Shown here in pieces: positions 39,101 through 49,909 of a DNA stretch of 64,000 nucleotides (within the stretch, counting starts at the first letter, position 1; every line of letters starts with the position of its first letter). The stretch comes from Triglochin maritima (lineage: Eukaryota > Streptophyta > Magnoliopsida > Alismatales > Juncaginaceae). Location of the stretch: contig OY821793.1 in NCBI GenBank assembly GCA_963682175.1, forward strand, positions 26,309,493 through 26,373,492, written 5' to 3'. Both the position numbers and the translations under genes were made by a program. The notes under the pieces were generated by a model, which did not search any database, was not told the origin of the DNA, and saw only the letters and a program-made list of their open reading frames with translations.

Positions 39101-42100
39101 AAACTAGGTGTGGGGCTGGCCACATGCCACGCGTGGAGCTGGCGAAAGGCCACTCCGTCGCCACCGTGCAGGAAAACACCAAATCGGCTGCGCCTCGAGC
39201 ATCCGACCTCCAAATCGAGCGTTCTAACTTGCATTACGTAGACAATTCTTACCTCTATCTGCGCCTAAAATTTCAGAGCAAACGCCGAAGAATTCGTGGT
39301 CGCGCCTCCTCCAAGAAGACGTAGCTCCCTACCAGCCACTCCCCCACATCGTCAGCATTCTTCATCTCATCGCGCCTCGCCCTACATACATCTAAATCGG
39401 GCATTCTAAGAGGAGTTACCCATCCACTCCTCCTCACTATGTGCTCGGGGCCCAAATATAGACTAAGGCTCACCTAAGGTCCACTCAGGCCATTGCTTGG
39501 CACAAACGATGCGGCAACTTCCACTTTGCCCGCGGGCAACACCCATGGACTTCCAAACGCGTTTTGGAAGCGAATGGGGTAGGCAACAACCGTGGGAACC
39601 CAAGCATGGGCACGAACAACGTCCCAAAGAACTTTCCCCACGAGAAACCCCCATTCCCTTCCGGACGCGTTCGGAAGTGCACGGGAAGGCAACAACATTG
39701 GGCAACCGAGCACGTCGAAGAGCAACGTCCACAGGCACCTTGGTCTTTGCCCACGAGCAACCCCCATTTCACCTACAAGTGCGCTTTCACTTCGAATCGT
39801 GTTTTGGAAGCGAATGCCGCAGGCCACTGCCGCGAGCACACACTAGGCCCTAGCGTGGCGCTGAAATGCCAACTATGACAACACTAGGCTAGTGTCCATC
39901 GCCCGACCGCCAAATCACTCCGAGATGGGTAAGCCTCGTAGATAACGTGGATGGATATGTGGGGTCCTAAGTTCCATAAACCGTGGTTGGGCCGCCTAAA
40001 GACCACTTAGAAACTAGGTGTGGGGCTGGCCACATGCCACGTGTGGAGCTGGCCAAAGGCCACTCCGTCGCCACCCTGAAGGCCAACACCAAATCGGCTG
40101 CGCCTCGAGCATCCGACCTTCAAATCGAGCGTTCTAACTTGCATTACGTAGACAATTCATCCCTCTATCTGCGCCTAAAATTTCAGAGCAAACGCCAAAG
40201 TATTCCGGGTCGCGCCTCCTCCAAGAAGACGTAGCTCCCTACCAGCCACGCCCCCACATGATCAGCATTCTTCATCTCATCGCGCCTCGCCCTACATACA
40301 TCTAAATCGGGCATTCTAAGAGGAGTTACCCATCCACTCCTCCTCACTATGTGCTCGGGTGCCCAAATATAGAGTAAGGCTTACCTAAGGTCCACTCAGG
40401 CCATTGCTTGGGACAAACGATGCGGCAGCTTCCACTTTGCCAGCGGGCAACACCCATGGACTTCCAAACGCGTTTTGGAAGAGAATGGGGTAGGTAACAA
40501 CCGTGGGAACCCAAGCATGGGCACGAGCAATGTCCCAAAGAACTTTCCCCACGAGAAACCCCCATTCCCTTCCGGACGCGTTCGGAAGTGCACGGGAAGG
40601 CAACAACCTTGGGCAACCGAGCACGTCGAAGAGCAACGTCCACAGGCACCTTGGTCTTTGCCCACGAGCAACCTCCATTTCACCTACAAGTGCGCTTTCA
40701 CTTCCAAACGTGTTTTGGAAGCGAATGCCGCAGGCCACTGCCGCGAGCACACACTAGGCCCTAGCGTGGCGCTGACATGCCAACTATGACAACACTAGGC
40801 TAGTGTCCATCGCCCGACCGCCAAATCACTCCGAGATGGGTAAGCCTCGTAGATAACGTGGATGGATATGTGGGGTCCTAAGTTCCATAAACCGTGGTTG
40901 GGCCGCCTAAAGACCACTTAGAAACTAGGTGTGGGGCTGGCCACATGCCACGCGTGGAGCTGGCCAAAGGCCACTCCGTCGCCACCCTGCAGGCCAACAC
41001 CAAATCGGCTGCGCCTCGAGCATCCGACCTTCAAATCGAGCGTTCTAACTTGCATTACGTAGACAATTCATCCCTCTATCTGCGCCTATAATTTCAGAGT
41101 AAACGCCAAAGTATTCCGGGTCGCGCCTCCTCCAAGAAGACGTAGCTCCCTACCAGCCACGCCCCCACATCATCAGCATTCTTCATCTCATCGCGCCTCG
41201 CCCTACATACATCTAAATCGGGCATTCTAAGAGGAGTTACCCATCCACTCCTCCTCACTATGTGCTCGGGTGCCCAAATATAGACTAAGGCTCACCTAAT
41301 GTCCACTCAGGCCATTGCTTGGGACAAACGATGCGGCAGCTTCCACTTTGCCCGCGGGCAACACCCATGGACTTCCAATCGCGTTTTGGAAGAGAATGGG
41401 GTAGGTAACAACCGTGGGAACCCAAGCATGGGCACGAGCAACGTCCCAAAGAACTTTCCACACGAGAAACCCCCATTCCCTTCCGGACGCGTTCGGAAGT
41501 GCACGGGAAGGCAACAACCTTGGGCAACCGAGCACGTCGAAGAGCAACGTCCACAGGCACCTTGGTCTTTGCCCACGAGCAACCTCCATTTCACCTACAA
41601 GTGCGCTTTCACTGCCAAACGTGTTTTGGAAGCGAATGCCGCAGGCCACTACCGCGAGCACACACTAGCCCTAGCGTAGCGCTGACATGCCAACTATGAC
41701 AACACTAGGCTAGTGTCCATCGCCCGACCGCCAAATCACTCCGAGATGGGTGCGCCTCGTAGATAACGCGGATGGATATGTGGGGTCCTAAGTTCCATAA
41801 ACCGTGGTTGGGCCGCCTAAAGACCACTTAGAAACTAGGTGTGTGGCTGGCCACATGCCACGCGTGGAGCTGGCGAAAGGCCACTCCGTCGCCACCCTGC
41901 AGGCAAACACCAAATCGGCTGCGCCTCGAGCATCCGACCTCCAAATCGAGCGTTCTAACTTGCATTACGTAGACACTTCTTACCTCTATCTGCGCCTAAA
42001 ATTTCAGAGCAAACGCCGAAGAATTCGGGGTCGCGCCTCCTCCAAGAAGACGTAGCTCCCTACCAGCCACGCCCCCACATCGTCAGCATTCTTCATCTCA

Positions 42101-45100
42101 TCGCGCCGCGCCCTACATACATCTAAATCGGGCATTCTAAGAGGAGTTACCCATCCACTCCTCCTCAGTATGTGCTCGGGGCCCAAATATAGACTAAGGC
42201 TCACCTAAGGTCCACTCAGGCCATTGCTTGGCACAAACGATGCGGCAGCTTCCACTTTGCCTGCGGGCAACACCCATGGACTTCCAAACGCGTTTTGGAA
42301 GCGAATGGGGTAGGCAACAACCGTGGGAACCCAAGCATGGGCACGAGCAACGTCCCAAAGAACTTTCCCCACGAGAAACCCCCATTCCCTTCCGGACGCG
42401 TTCGGAAGTGCACGGGAAGGCAACAACCTTGGGCAACCGAGCACGTCGAAGAGCAACGTCCACAGGCACCTTGGTCTTTGCCCACGAGCAACCTCCATTT
42501 CACCTACAAGTGCGCTTTCACTGCCAAACGTGTTTTGGAAGCGAATGCCGCAGGCCACTGCCGCGAGCACACACTAGGCCCTAGCGTAGCGCTGACATGC
42601 CAACTATGACAACACTAGGCTAGTGTCCATCGCCCGACCGCCAAATCACTCCGAGATGGGTGCGCCTCGTAGATAACGCGGATGGATATGTGGGGTCCTA
42701 AGTTCCATAAACCGTGGTTGGGCCGCCTAAAGACCACTTAGAAACTAGGTGTGGGGCTGGCCACATGCCACGCGTGGAGCTGGCGAAAGGCCACTCCGTC
42801 GCCACCGTGCAGGAAAACACCAAATCGGCTGCGCCTCGAGCATCCGACCTCCAAATCGAGCGTTCTAACTTGCATTACGTAGACAATTCTTACCTCTATC
42901 TGCGCCTAAAATTTCAGAGCAAACGCCGAAGAATTCGTGGTCGCGCCTCCTCCAAGAAGACGTAGCTCCCTACCAGCCACTCCCCCACATCGTCAGCATT
43001 CTTCATCTCATCGCGCCTCGCCCTACATACATCTAAATCGGGCATTCTAAGAGGAGTTACCCATCCACTCCTCCTCACTATGTGCTCGGGGCCCAAATAT
43101 AGACTAAGGCTCACCTAAGGTCCACTCAGGCCATTGCTTGGCACAAACGATGCGGCAACTTCCACTTTGCCCGCGGGCAACACCCATGGACTTCCAAACG
43201 CGTTTTGGAAGCGAATGGGGTAGGCAACAACCGTGGGAACCCAAGCATGGGCACGAACAACGTCCCAAAGAACTTTCCCCACGAGAAACCCCCATTCCCT
43301 TCCGGACGCGTTCGGAAGTGCACGGGAAGGCAACAACATTGGGAAACCGAGCACGTCGAAGAGCAACGTCCACAGGCACCTTGGTCTTTGCCCACGAGCA
43401 ACCCCCATTTCACCTACAAGTGCGCTTTCACTTCGAATCGTGTTTTGGAAGCGAATGCCGCAGGCCACTGCCGCGAGCACACACTAGGCCCTAGCGTGGC
43501 GCTGAAATGCCAACTATGACAACACTAGGCTAGTGTCCATCGCCCGACCGCCAAATCACTCCGAGATGGGTAAGCCTCGTAGATAACGTGGATGGATATG
43601 TGGGGTCCTAAGTTCCATAAACCGTGGTTGGGCCGCCAAAAGACCACTTAGAAACTATGTGTGGGGCTGGCCACATGCCACGCGTGGAGCTGGCCAAAGG
43701 CCACTCCGTCGCCACCCTGCAGGCAAACACCAAATCGGCTGCGCCTCGAGTATCCGACCTCCAAATCGAGCGTTCTAACTTGCATTACGTAGACATTTCA
43801 TCCCTTTATGAGCCCCTAAAATTTCAGAGCAAACGCCAAAGTATTCGGGGTCGCGCCTCCTCCAAAAAGAGGTAGCTCCCTACCAGCCACGCCCCCACAT
43901 CATCAGCATTCTTCATCTCATCGCGCCTCGCCCCACATACATCTAAATCGGGCATTCTAAGAGGAGTTACCCATCCACTCCTCCTCACTATGTGCTCGGG
44001 TGCCCAAATATAGACTAAGGCTCACCTAAGGTCCACTCAGGCCATTGCTTGGGACAAACGATGCGGCAGCTTCCACTTTGCCCGCGGGCAACACCCATGG
44101 ACTTCCAAACGCGTTTTGGAAGCGAATGGGGTAGGCAACAACCGTGGGAACCCAAGCATGGACACGAGCAACGTCCCAAAGAACTTTCCCCACGAGAAAT
44201 CCCATTCCCTTCCGGACGCGTTCGGAAGTGCACGGGAAGGCAACAACCTTGGGCAACCGAGCACGTCGAAGAGCAACGTCCACAGGCACCTTGGTCTTTG
44301 CCCATGAGCAACCCCCATTTCACCTACAAGTGCGCTTTCACTTCGAAACGTGTTTTGGAAGCGAATGCCGCATGCCACTGCCGCGTGCACACCCTAGGCC
44401 CTAGCATGGCGCTGAAATGCCAACTATGACAACACTAGGCTAGTGTCCATCGCCCGACCGCCAAATCACTCCGAGATGGGTGCACCTCGTAGATAACGCG
44501 GATGGATATGTGGGGTCCTAAGTTCCATAAACCGTGGTTGGGCCGCCTAAAGACCACTTAGAAACTAGGTGTGCGGCTGGCCACATGCCACGCGTGGAGC
44601 TGGCCAAAGGCCACTCCGTCGCCACCCTGCAGGCCAACACCAAATCGGCTGTGCCTCGAGCATCTGACCTCCAAATCGAGCGTTCTAACTTGCATTACGT
44701 AGACAATTCATCCCTCTATGAGACCCTAAAATTTCAGAGAAAACACCAGAGTATTCGGGGTCGGGCCTCCTCCAAGAAGACGTAGCTACCTACCAGCCAC
44801 GCCCCCACATCGTCAGCATTCTTCATCTCATCGCGCCTCGCCCTACATACATCTAAATCGGGCATTCTAAGAGGAGTTACCCATCCACTCCTCCTCACTA
44901 TGTGCTCGGGTGCCCAAATATAGACTAAGGCTCACCTAATGTCCACTCAGGCCATTGCTTGGGACAAACGATGCGGCAGCTTCCACTTTGCCCGCGGGCA
45001 ACACCCATGGACTTCCAATCGCGTTTTGGAAGCGAATGGGGTAGGTAACAACCGTGGGAACCCAAGCATGGGCACGAGCAACGTCCCAAAGAACTTTCCC

Positions 45101-48100
45101 CACGAGAAACCCCCATTCCCTTCCGGACGCGTTCGGAAGTGCACGGGAAGGCAACAACCTTGGGCAACCGAGCACGTCGAAGAGCAACGTCCACAGGCAC
45201 CTTGGTCTTTGCCCACGAGCAACCTCCATTTCACCTACTAGTGCGCTTTCACTGCCAAACGTGTTTTGGAAGCGAATGTCGCAAGCCACTGCCGCGAGCA
45301 CACACTAGGCCCTAGCGTAGCGCTGACATGCCAACTATGACAACACTAGGCTAGTGTCCATCGCCCGACCGCCAAATCACTCCGAGATGGGTGCGCCTCG
45401 TAGATAACGCGGATGGATATGTGGGGTCCTAAGTTCCATAAACCGTGGTTGGGCCGCCTAAAGACCACTTAGAAACTAGGTGTGTGGCTGGCCACATGCC
45501 ACGCGTGGAGCTGGCGAAAGGCCACTCCGTCGCCACCCTGCAGGCAAACACCAAATCGGCTGCGCCTCGAGCATCCGACCTCCAAATCGAGCGTTCTAAC
45601 TTGCATTACGTAGACACTTCTTACCTCTATCGGCGCCTAAAATTTCAGAGCAAACGCCGAAGAATTCGGGGTCGCGCCTCCTCCAAGAAGACGTAGCTCC
45701 CTACCAGCCACGCCCCCACATCGTCAGCATTCTTCATCTCATCGCGCCGCGCCCTACATACATCTAAATCGGGCATTCTAAGAGGAGTTACCCATCCACT
45801 CCTCCTCAGTATGTGCTCGGGGCCCAAATATAGACTAAGGCTCACCTAAGGTCCACTCAGGCCATTGCTTGGCACAAACGATGCGGCAGCTTCCACTTTG
45901 CCTGCGGGCAACACCCATGGACTTCCAAACGCGTTTTGGAAGCGAATGGGGTAGGCAACAACCGTGGGAACCCAAGCATGGGCACGAGCAACGTCCCAAA
46001 GAACTTTCCCCACGAGAAACCCCCATTCCCTTCCGGACGCGTTCGGAAGTGCACGGGAAGGCAACAACCTTGGGCAACCGAGCACGTCGAAGAGCAACGT
46101 CCACAGGCACCTTGGTCTTTGCCCACGAGCAACCTCCATTTCACCTACAAGTGCGCTTTCACTGCCAAACGTGTTTTGGAAGCGAATGCCGCAGGCCACT
46201 GCCGCGAGCACACACTAGGCCCTAGCGTAGCGCTGACATGCCAACTATGACAACACTAGGCTAGTGTCCATCGCCCGACCGCCAAATCACTCCGAGATGG
46301 GTGCGCCTCGTAGATAACGCGGATGGATATGTGGGGTCCTAAGTTCCATAAACCGTGGTTGGGCCGCCTAAAGACCACTTAGAAACTAGGTGTGGGGCTG
46401 GCCACATGCCACGCGTGGAGCTGGCGAAAGGCCACTCCGTCGCCACCCTGCAGGAAAACACCAAATCGGCTGCGCCTCGAGCATCCGACCTCCAAATCGA
46501 GCGTTCTAACTTGCATTACGTAGACAATTCTTACCTCTATCTGCGCCTAAAATTTCAGAGCAAACGCCGAAGAATTCGTGGTCGCGCCTCCACCAAGAAG
46601 ACGTAGCTCCCTACCAGCCACGCCCCCACATCGTCAGCATTCTTCATCTCATCGCGCCTCGCCCTACATACATCTAAATCGGGCATTCTAAGAGGAGTTA
46701 CCCATCCACTCCTCCTCACTATGTGCTCGGGGCCCAAATATAGACTAAGGCTCACCTAAGGTCCACTCAGGCCATTGCTTGGCACAAACGATGCGGCAAC
46801 TTCCACTTTGCCCGCGGGCAACACCCATGGACTTCCAAACGCGTTTTGGAAGCGAATGGGGTAGGCAACAACCGTGGGAACCCAAGCATGGGCACGAACA
46901 ACGTCCCAAAGAACTTTCCCCACGAGAAACCCCCATTCCCTTCCAGACGCGTTCGGAAGTGCACGGGAAGGCAACAACATTGGGCAACCGAGCACGTCGA
47001 AGAGCAACGTCCACAGGCACCTTGGTCTTTGCCCACGAGCAACCCCCATTTCACCTACAAGTGCGCTTTCACTTCGAATCGTGTTTTGGAAGCGAATGCC
47101 GCAGGCCACTGCCGCGAGCACACACTAGGCCCTAGCGTGGCGCTGAAATGCCAACTATGACAACACTAGGCTAGTGTCCATCGCCCGACCGCCAAATCAC
47201 TCCGAGATGGGTAAGCCTCGTAGATAACGTGGATGGATATGTGGGGTCCTAAGTTCCATAAACCGTGGTTGGGCCGCAAAAAGACCACTTAGAAACTATG
47301 TGTGGGGCTGGCCACATGCCACGCGTGGAGCTGGCCAAAGGCCACTCCGTCGCCACCCTGCAGGCAAACACCAAATCGGCTGCGCCTCGAGTATCCGACC
47401 TCCAAATCGAGCGTTCTAACTTGCATTACGTAGACATTTCATCCCTTTATGAGCCCCTAAAATTTCAGAGCAAACGCCAAAGTATTCGGGGTCGCGCCTC
47501 CTCCAAAAAGAGGTAGCTCCCTACCAGCCACGCCCCCACATCATCAGCATTCTTCATCTCATCGCGCCTCGCCCCACATACATCTAAATCGGGCATTCTA
47601 AGAGGAGTTACCCATCCACTCCTCCTCACTATGTGCTCGGGTGCCCAAATATAGACTAAGGCTCACCTAAGGTCCACTCAGGCCATTGCTTGGGACAAAC
47701 GATGCGGCAGCTTCCACTTTGCCCGCGGGCAACACCCATGGACTTCCAAACGCGTTTTGGAAGCGAATGGGGTAGGCAACAACCGTGGGAACCCAAGCAT
47801 GGACACGAGCAACGTCCCAAAGAACTTTCCCCACGAGAAATCCCATTCCCTTCCGGACGCGTTCGGAAGTGCACGGGAAGGCAACAACCTTGGGCAACCG
47901 AGCACGTCGAAGAGCAACGTCCACAGGCACCTTGGTCTTTGCCCATGAGCAACCCCCATTTCACCTACAAGTGCGCTTTCACTTCGAAACGTGTTTTGGA
48001 AGCGAATGCCGCATGCCACTGCCGCGTGCACACCCTAGGCCCTAGCATGGCGCTGAAATGCCAACTATGACAACACTAGGCTAGTGTCCATCGCCCGACC

Positions 48101-49190
48101 GCCAAATCACTCCGAGATGGGTGCACCTCGTAGATAACGCGGATGGATATGTGGGGTCCTAAGTTCCATAAACCGTGGTTGGGCCGCCTAAAGACCACTT
48201 AGAAACTAGGTGTGCGGCTAGCCACATGCCACGCGTGGAGCTGGCCAAAGGCCACTCCGTCGCCACCCTGCAGGCCAACACCAAATCGGCTGTGCCTCGA
48301 GCATCTGACCTCCAAATCGAGCGTTCTAACTTGCATTACGTAGACAATTCATCCCTCTATGAGACCCTAAAATTTCAGAGAAAACACCAGAGTATTCGGG
48401 GTCGGGCCTCCTCCAAGAAGACGTAGCTACCTACCAGCCACGCCCCCACATCGTCAGCATTCTTCATCTCATCGCGCCTCGCCCTACATACATCTAAATC
48501 GGGCATTCTAAGAGGAGTTACCCATCCACTCCTCCTCACTATGTGCTCGGGTGCCCAAATATAGACTAAGGCTCACCTAATGTCCACTCAGGCCATTGCT
48601 TGGGACAAACGATGCGGCAGCTTCCACTTTGCCCGCGGGCAACACCCATGAACTTCCAATCGCGTTTTGGAAGCGAATGGGGTAGGTAACAACCGTGGGA
48701 ACCCAAGCATGGGCACGAGCAACGTCCCAAAGAACTTTCCCCACGAGAAACCCCCATTCCCTTCCGGACGCGTTCGGAAGTGCACGGGAAGGCAACAACC
48801 TTGGGCAACCGAGCACGTCGAAGAGCAACGTCCACAGGCACCTTGGTCTTTGCCCACGAGCAACCTCCATTTCACCTACTAGTGCGCTTTCACTGCCAAA
48901 CGTGTTTTGGAAGCGAATGCCGCAAGCCACTGCCGCGAGCACACACTAGGCCCTAGCGTAGCGCTGACATGCCAACTATGACAACACTAGGCTAGTGTCC
49001 ATCGCCCGACCGCCAAATCACTCCGAGATGGGTGCGCCTCGTAGATAACGCGGATGGATATGTGGGGTCCAAAGTTCCATAAACCGTGGTTGGGCCGCCT
49101 AAAGACCACTTAGAAACTAGGTGTGTGGCTGGCCACATGCCACGCGTGGAGCTGGCGAAAGGCCACTCCGTCGCCACCCTGCAGGCAAAC
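36200..49190. repeat. Tetrameric higher-order repeat, 3641 bp, about 3.5 copies
   Basis: Monomers read A B C D (36342, 37253, 38163, 39073), A B C D (39983, 40894, 41804, 42714), E F C D (43624, 44534, 45445, 46355) and E F plus part of C (47265, 48175, 49086). A: CCTGAAGGCC, CACATGATCAGC, TTGCCAGCGGG. B: CGCCTATAATTTC, CCTAATGTCC. C: GTGTGTGGCTGG, GACACTTCTTACC, CGCGCCGCGCCC, CCTCAGTATG. D: AGGAAAACACC, ATTCGTGGTCG, GAAATGCC. E: GAAACTATGTG, CATGGACACG. F: GTGTGCGGCT, GAGAAAACACC. The first two copies look almost identical; the one difference I noticed is C to A at 43344. The step of 3641 bp holds throughout. Confidence 0.9.
49140..49149. other. Dyad CCACGCGTGG with ACGCGT core
   Basis: Perfect 10-bp palindrome flanked on both sides by GCTGG motifs. 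It is the third ACGCGT per monomer, with those in inverted repeats 1 and 2. Changed to CACGTG at about 36400 and 40041. CCTGCAGG at 49178-49185 occurs once per monomer in nearly all copies, so PstI or SbfI would cut the array into a ladder of 911-bp steps. The copies reading CTGAAGG at about 36438 and 40079 would not be cut. Confidence 0.75.
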
Positions 49191-49539
49191 ACCAAATCGG
49201 CTGTGCCTCGAGCATCCGACCTCCAAATCGAGCGTTCTAACTTGAATTACGTAGACAATTCATCCCTCTATCTGCCCCTAAAATTTCAGAGCAAACGCCG
49301 AAGAATTCGGGGTCGCGCCTCCTCCAAGAAGACGTAGCTCCCTACCAGCCATGCCCCCACATCGTCAGCATTCTTCATCTCATCGCGCCTCGCCCTACAT
49401 ACATCTAAATCGGGCATTCTAAGAGGAGTTACCCATCCACTCCTCCTCACTATGTGCTCGGGTGCCCAAATATAGACTAAGGCTCACCTAAGGTCCACTC
49501 AGGCCATTGCTTGGCACAAACGATGCGGCAGCTTCCACT

Positions 49540-49553
49540 TTGCCCGCGGGCAA
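49540..49553. other. 14-bp perfect palindrome TTGCCCGCGGGCAA
   Basis: The sequence equals its own reverse complement and contains a CCGCGG core. It is kept in most monomers (first seen at 2-15) but broken in some by single changes: near 9131 (GGGCCA), 15499 (GGGTAA), 22228 (GCTGGC), 34065 (TTTGGCC), 36800 (GCCAGC) and 38620 (GCCTGC). A diverged second version, TTGCCCACGAGCAA, lies about 220 bp further on in each monomer. Confidence 0.8.
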
Positions 49554-49563
49554 CACCCATGGA

Positions 49564-49584
49564 CTTCCAAACGCGTTTTGGAAG
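49564..49584. other. Hairpin-forming inverted repeat 1
   Basis: The arms are CTTCCAAA and TTTGGAAG (8 bp, perfect) around a CGCGT loop, so AAACGCGTTT in the centre is itself palindromic. Variants include a TTA or TAA change in the right arm in SF1 (near 950, 3684, 4594, 5506 and 6417), CpG-type changes such as AAATGCG (10964, 12786, 14607, 56857), and ACGTG or ACGCA forms in SF5. Confidence 0.75.
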
Positions 49585-49671
49585 CGAATGGGGTAGGCAA
49601 CAACCATGGGAACCCAAGCATGGGCACGAGCAACGTCCCAAAGAACTTTTCCCACGAGAAACCCCCATTCC

Positions 49672-49691
49672 CTTCCGGACGCGTTCGGAAG
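49672..49691. other. Hairpin-forming inverted repeat 2 (20 bp, one G-T pair)
   Basis: CTTCCGGACG / CGTTCGGAAG reads as a 20-bp palindrome with a single mismatched pair, G opposite T, which would be a G-U wobble in RNA. It starts 108 bp after inverted repeat 1 and is clearly its relative. SF2 copies carry GCGTTGGGAAG here, which weakens the right arm. Confidence 0.75.
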
Positions 49692-49806
49692 TGCACGGGA
49701 AGGCAACAACCTTGGGCAACCGAGCACGTCGAAGAGCAACGTCCACAGGCACCTTGGTCTTTGCCCACGAGCAACCTCCATTTCACCTACAAGTGCGCTT
49801 TCACTG

Positions 49807-49821
49807 CCAAACGTGTTTTGG
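49807..49821. other. Hairpin-forming inverted repeat 3
   Basis: CCAAA and TTTGG arms flank CGTGT. In SF1 and SF5 the preceding bases are CACTG, leaving 5-bp arms. In most SF2 and all SF3 copies they are CACTT, which restores CTTCCAAA / TTTGGAAG arms of 8 bp, as in inverted repeat 1. It lies about 132 bp after inverted repeat 2. Confidence 0.7.
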
Positions 49822-49856
49822 AAGCGAATGCCGCAGGCCACTGCCGCGAGCACACG

Positions 49857-49867
49857 CTAGGCCCTAG
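49857..49867. other. Dyad CTAGG-C-CCTAG
   Basis: Perfect dyad around a single C. In this copy the flanks happen to extend it to CGCTAGG-C-CCTAGCG. Most copies read CACACTAGG on the left, so the dyad is 11 bp. A one-base loss at about 38027 and 41668 (CACTAGCCC) shortens it there. Confidence 0.65.
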
Positions 49868-49894
49868 CGTGGCGCTGACATGCCAACTATGACA

Positions 49895-49909
49895 ACACTA
49901 GGCTAGTGT
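49895..49909. other. Dyad ACACTAG-G-CTAGTGT
   Basis: Perfect 7-bp arms around one G, 38 bp after the CTAGGCCCTAG dyad. It is present in most monomers (first at 357-371). SF2 monomers from about 10.4 to 18.3 kb mostly carry ACACTAAGCTAGTGT, which keeps 6-bp arms. Scattered single changes break it, for example near 8560, 25310, 28960, 50812, 58099 and 59921. Confidence 0.7.

Larger units (their letters stand above)
35821..49190. repeat. Subfamily block SF4
   Basis: Marked by ATCTGCGCCTA, CGCCGAAGAATTC or CGCCAAAGTATT, GGGTAAGCCTCG in some monomers, and GCTCGGGGCCC (one base lost) in others. CACATCGTCAGC first appears here and continues through SF5. Most monomers are 910 bp because of separate one-base losses: CACTAGCCC at about 38027, CGGGGCCC at about 38538, and GAAATCCCATT at about 44200. 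Confidence 0.8.
49540..49821. repeat. Internal decayed sub-repeats of about 108 bp inside the monomer
   Basis: Motifs recur within the monomer. TTCC-rich palindromes start at 49564, 49672 and about 49804, giving steps of 108 and 132 bp. GAGCAACGTCC occurs twice about 106 bp apart, GGCAACAACC(G/T)TGGG twice about 107 bp apart, and TTTGCCC(G/A)CG(G/A)GCAAC twice about 220 bp apart. I infer that this third of the monomer grew from a shorter unit by two duplications followed by divergence. The same layout is present in all complete monomers of the window. Confidence 0.75.

Noticed and set aside
49022..49054. 5S rRNA-like segment (GAGATGGGTGCGCCTCGTAG resembles the GGATGGGTGACCTCC part of 5S genes)
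   Set aside because: The likeness is limited to about ten bases. Neither the rest of the 5S gene nor an A-box, intermediate element or T-run terminator is present.
49464..49485. TATA-like promoter (AAATATAGACTAAGG) in each monomer
   Set aside because: A single AT-rich hexamer without other core elements or an associated gene. It does not match the plant rDNA promoter, and the array lacks rRNA genes.
49691..49704. CENP-B box-like motif: TTCG followed by CGGG around inverted repeat 2 (GTTCGGAAGTGCACGGGA)
   Set aside because: The mammalian CENP-B box needs 7 bases between TTCG and CGGG with an A at the fifth. Here the gap is 8 bases and that A is missing. SF3 copies also change CGGG to CTGG. 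The TTGGAAGCG in inverted repeat 1 matches only half of the box.
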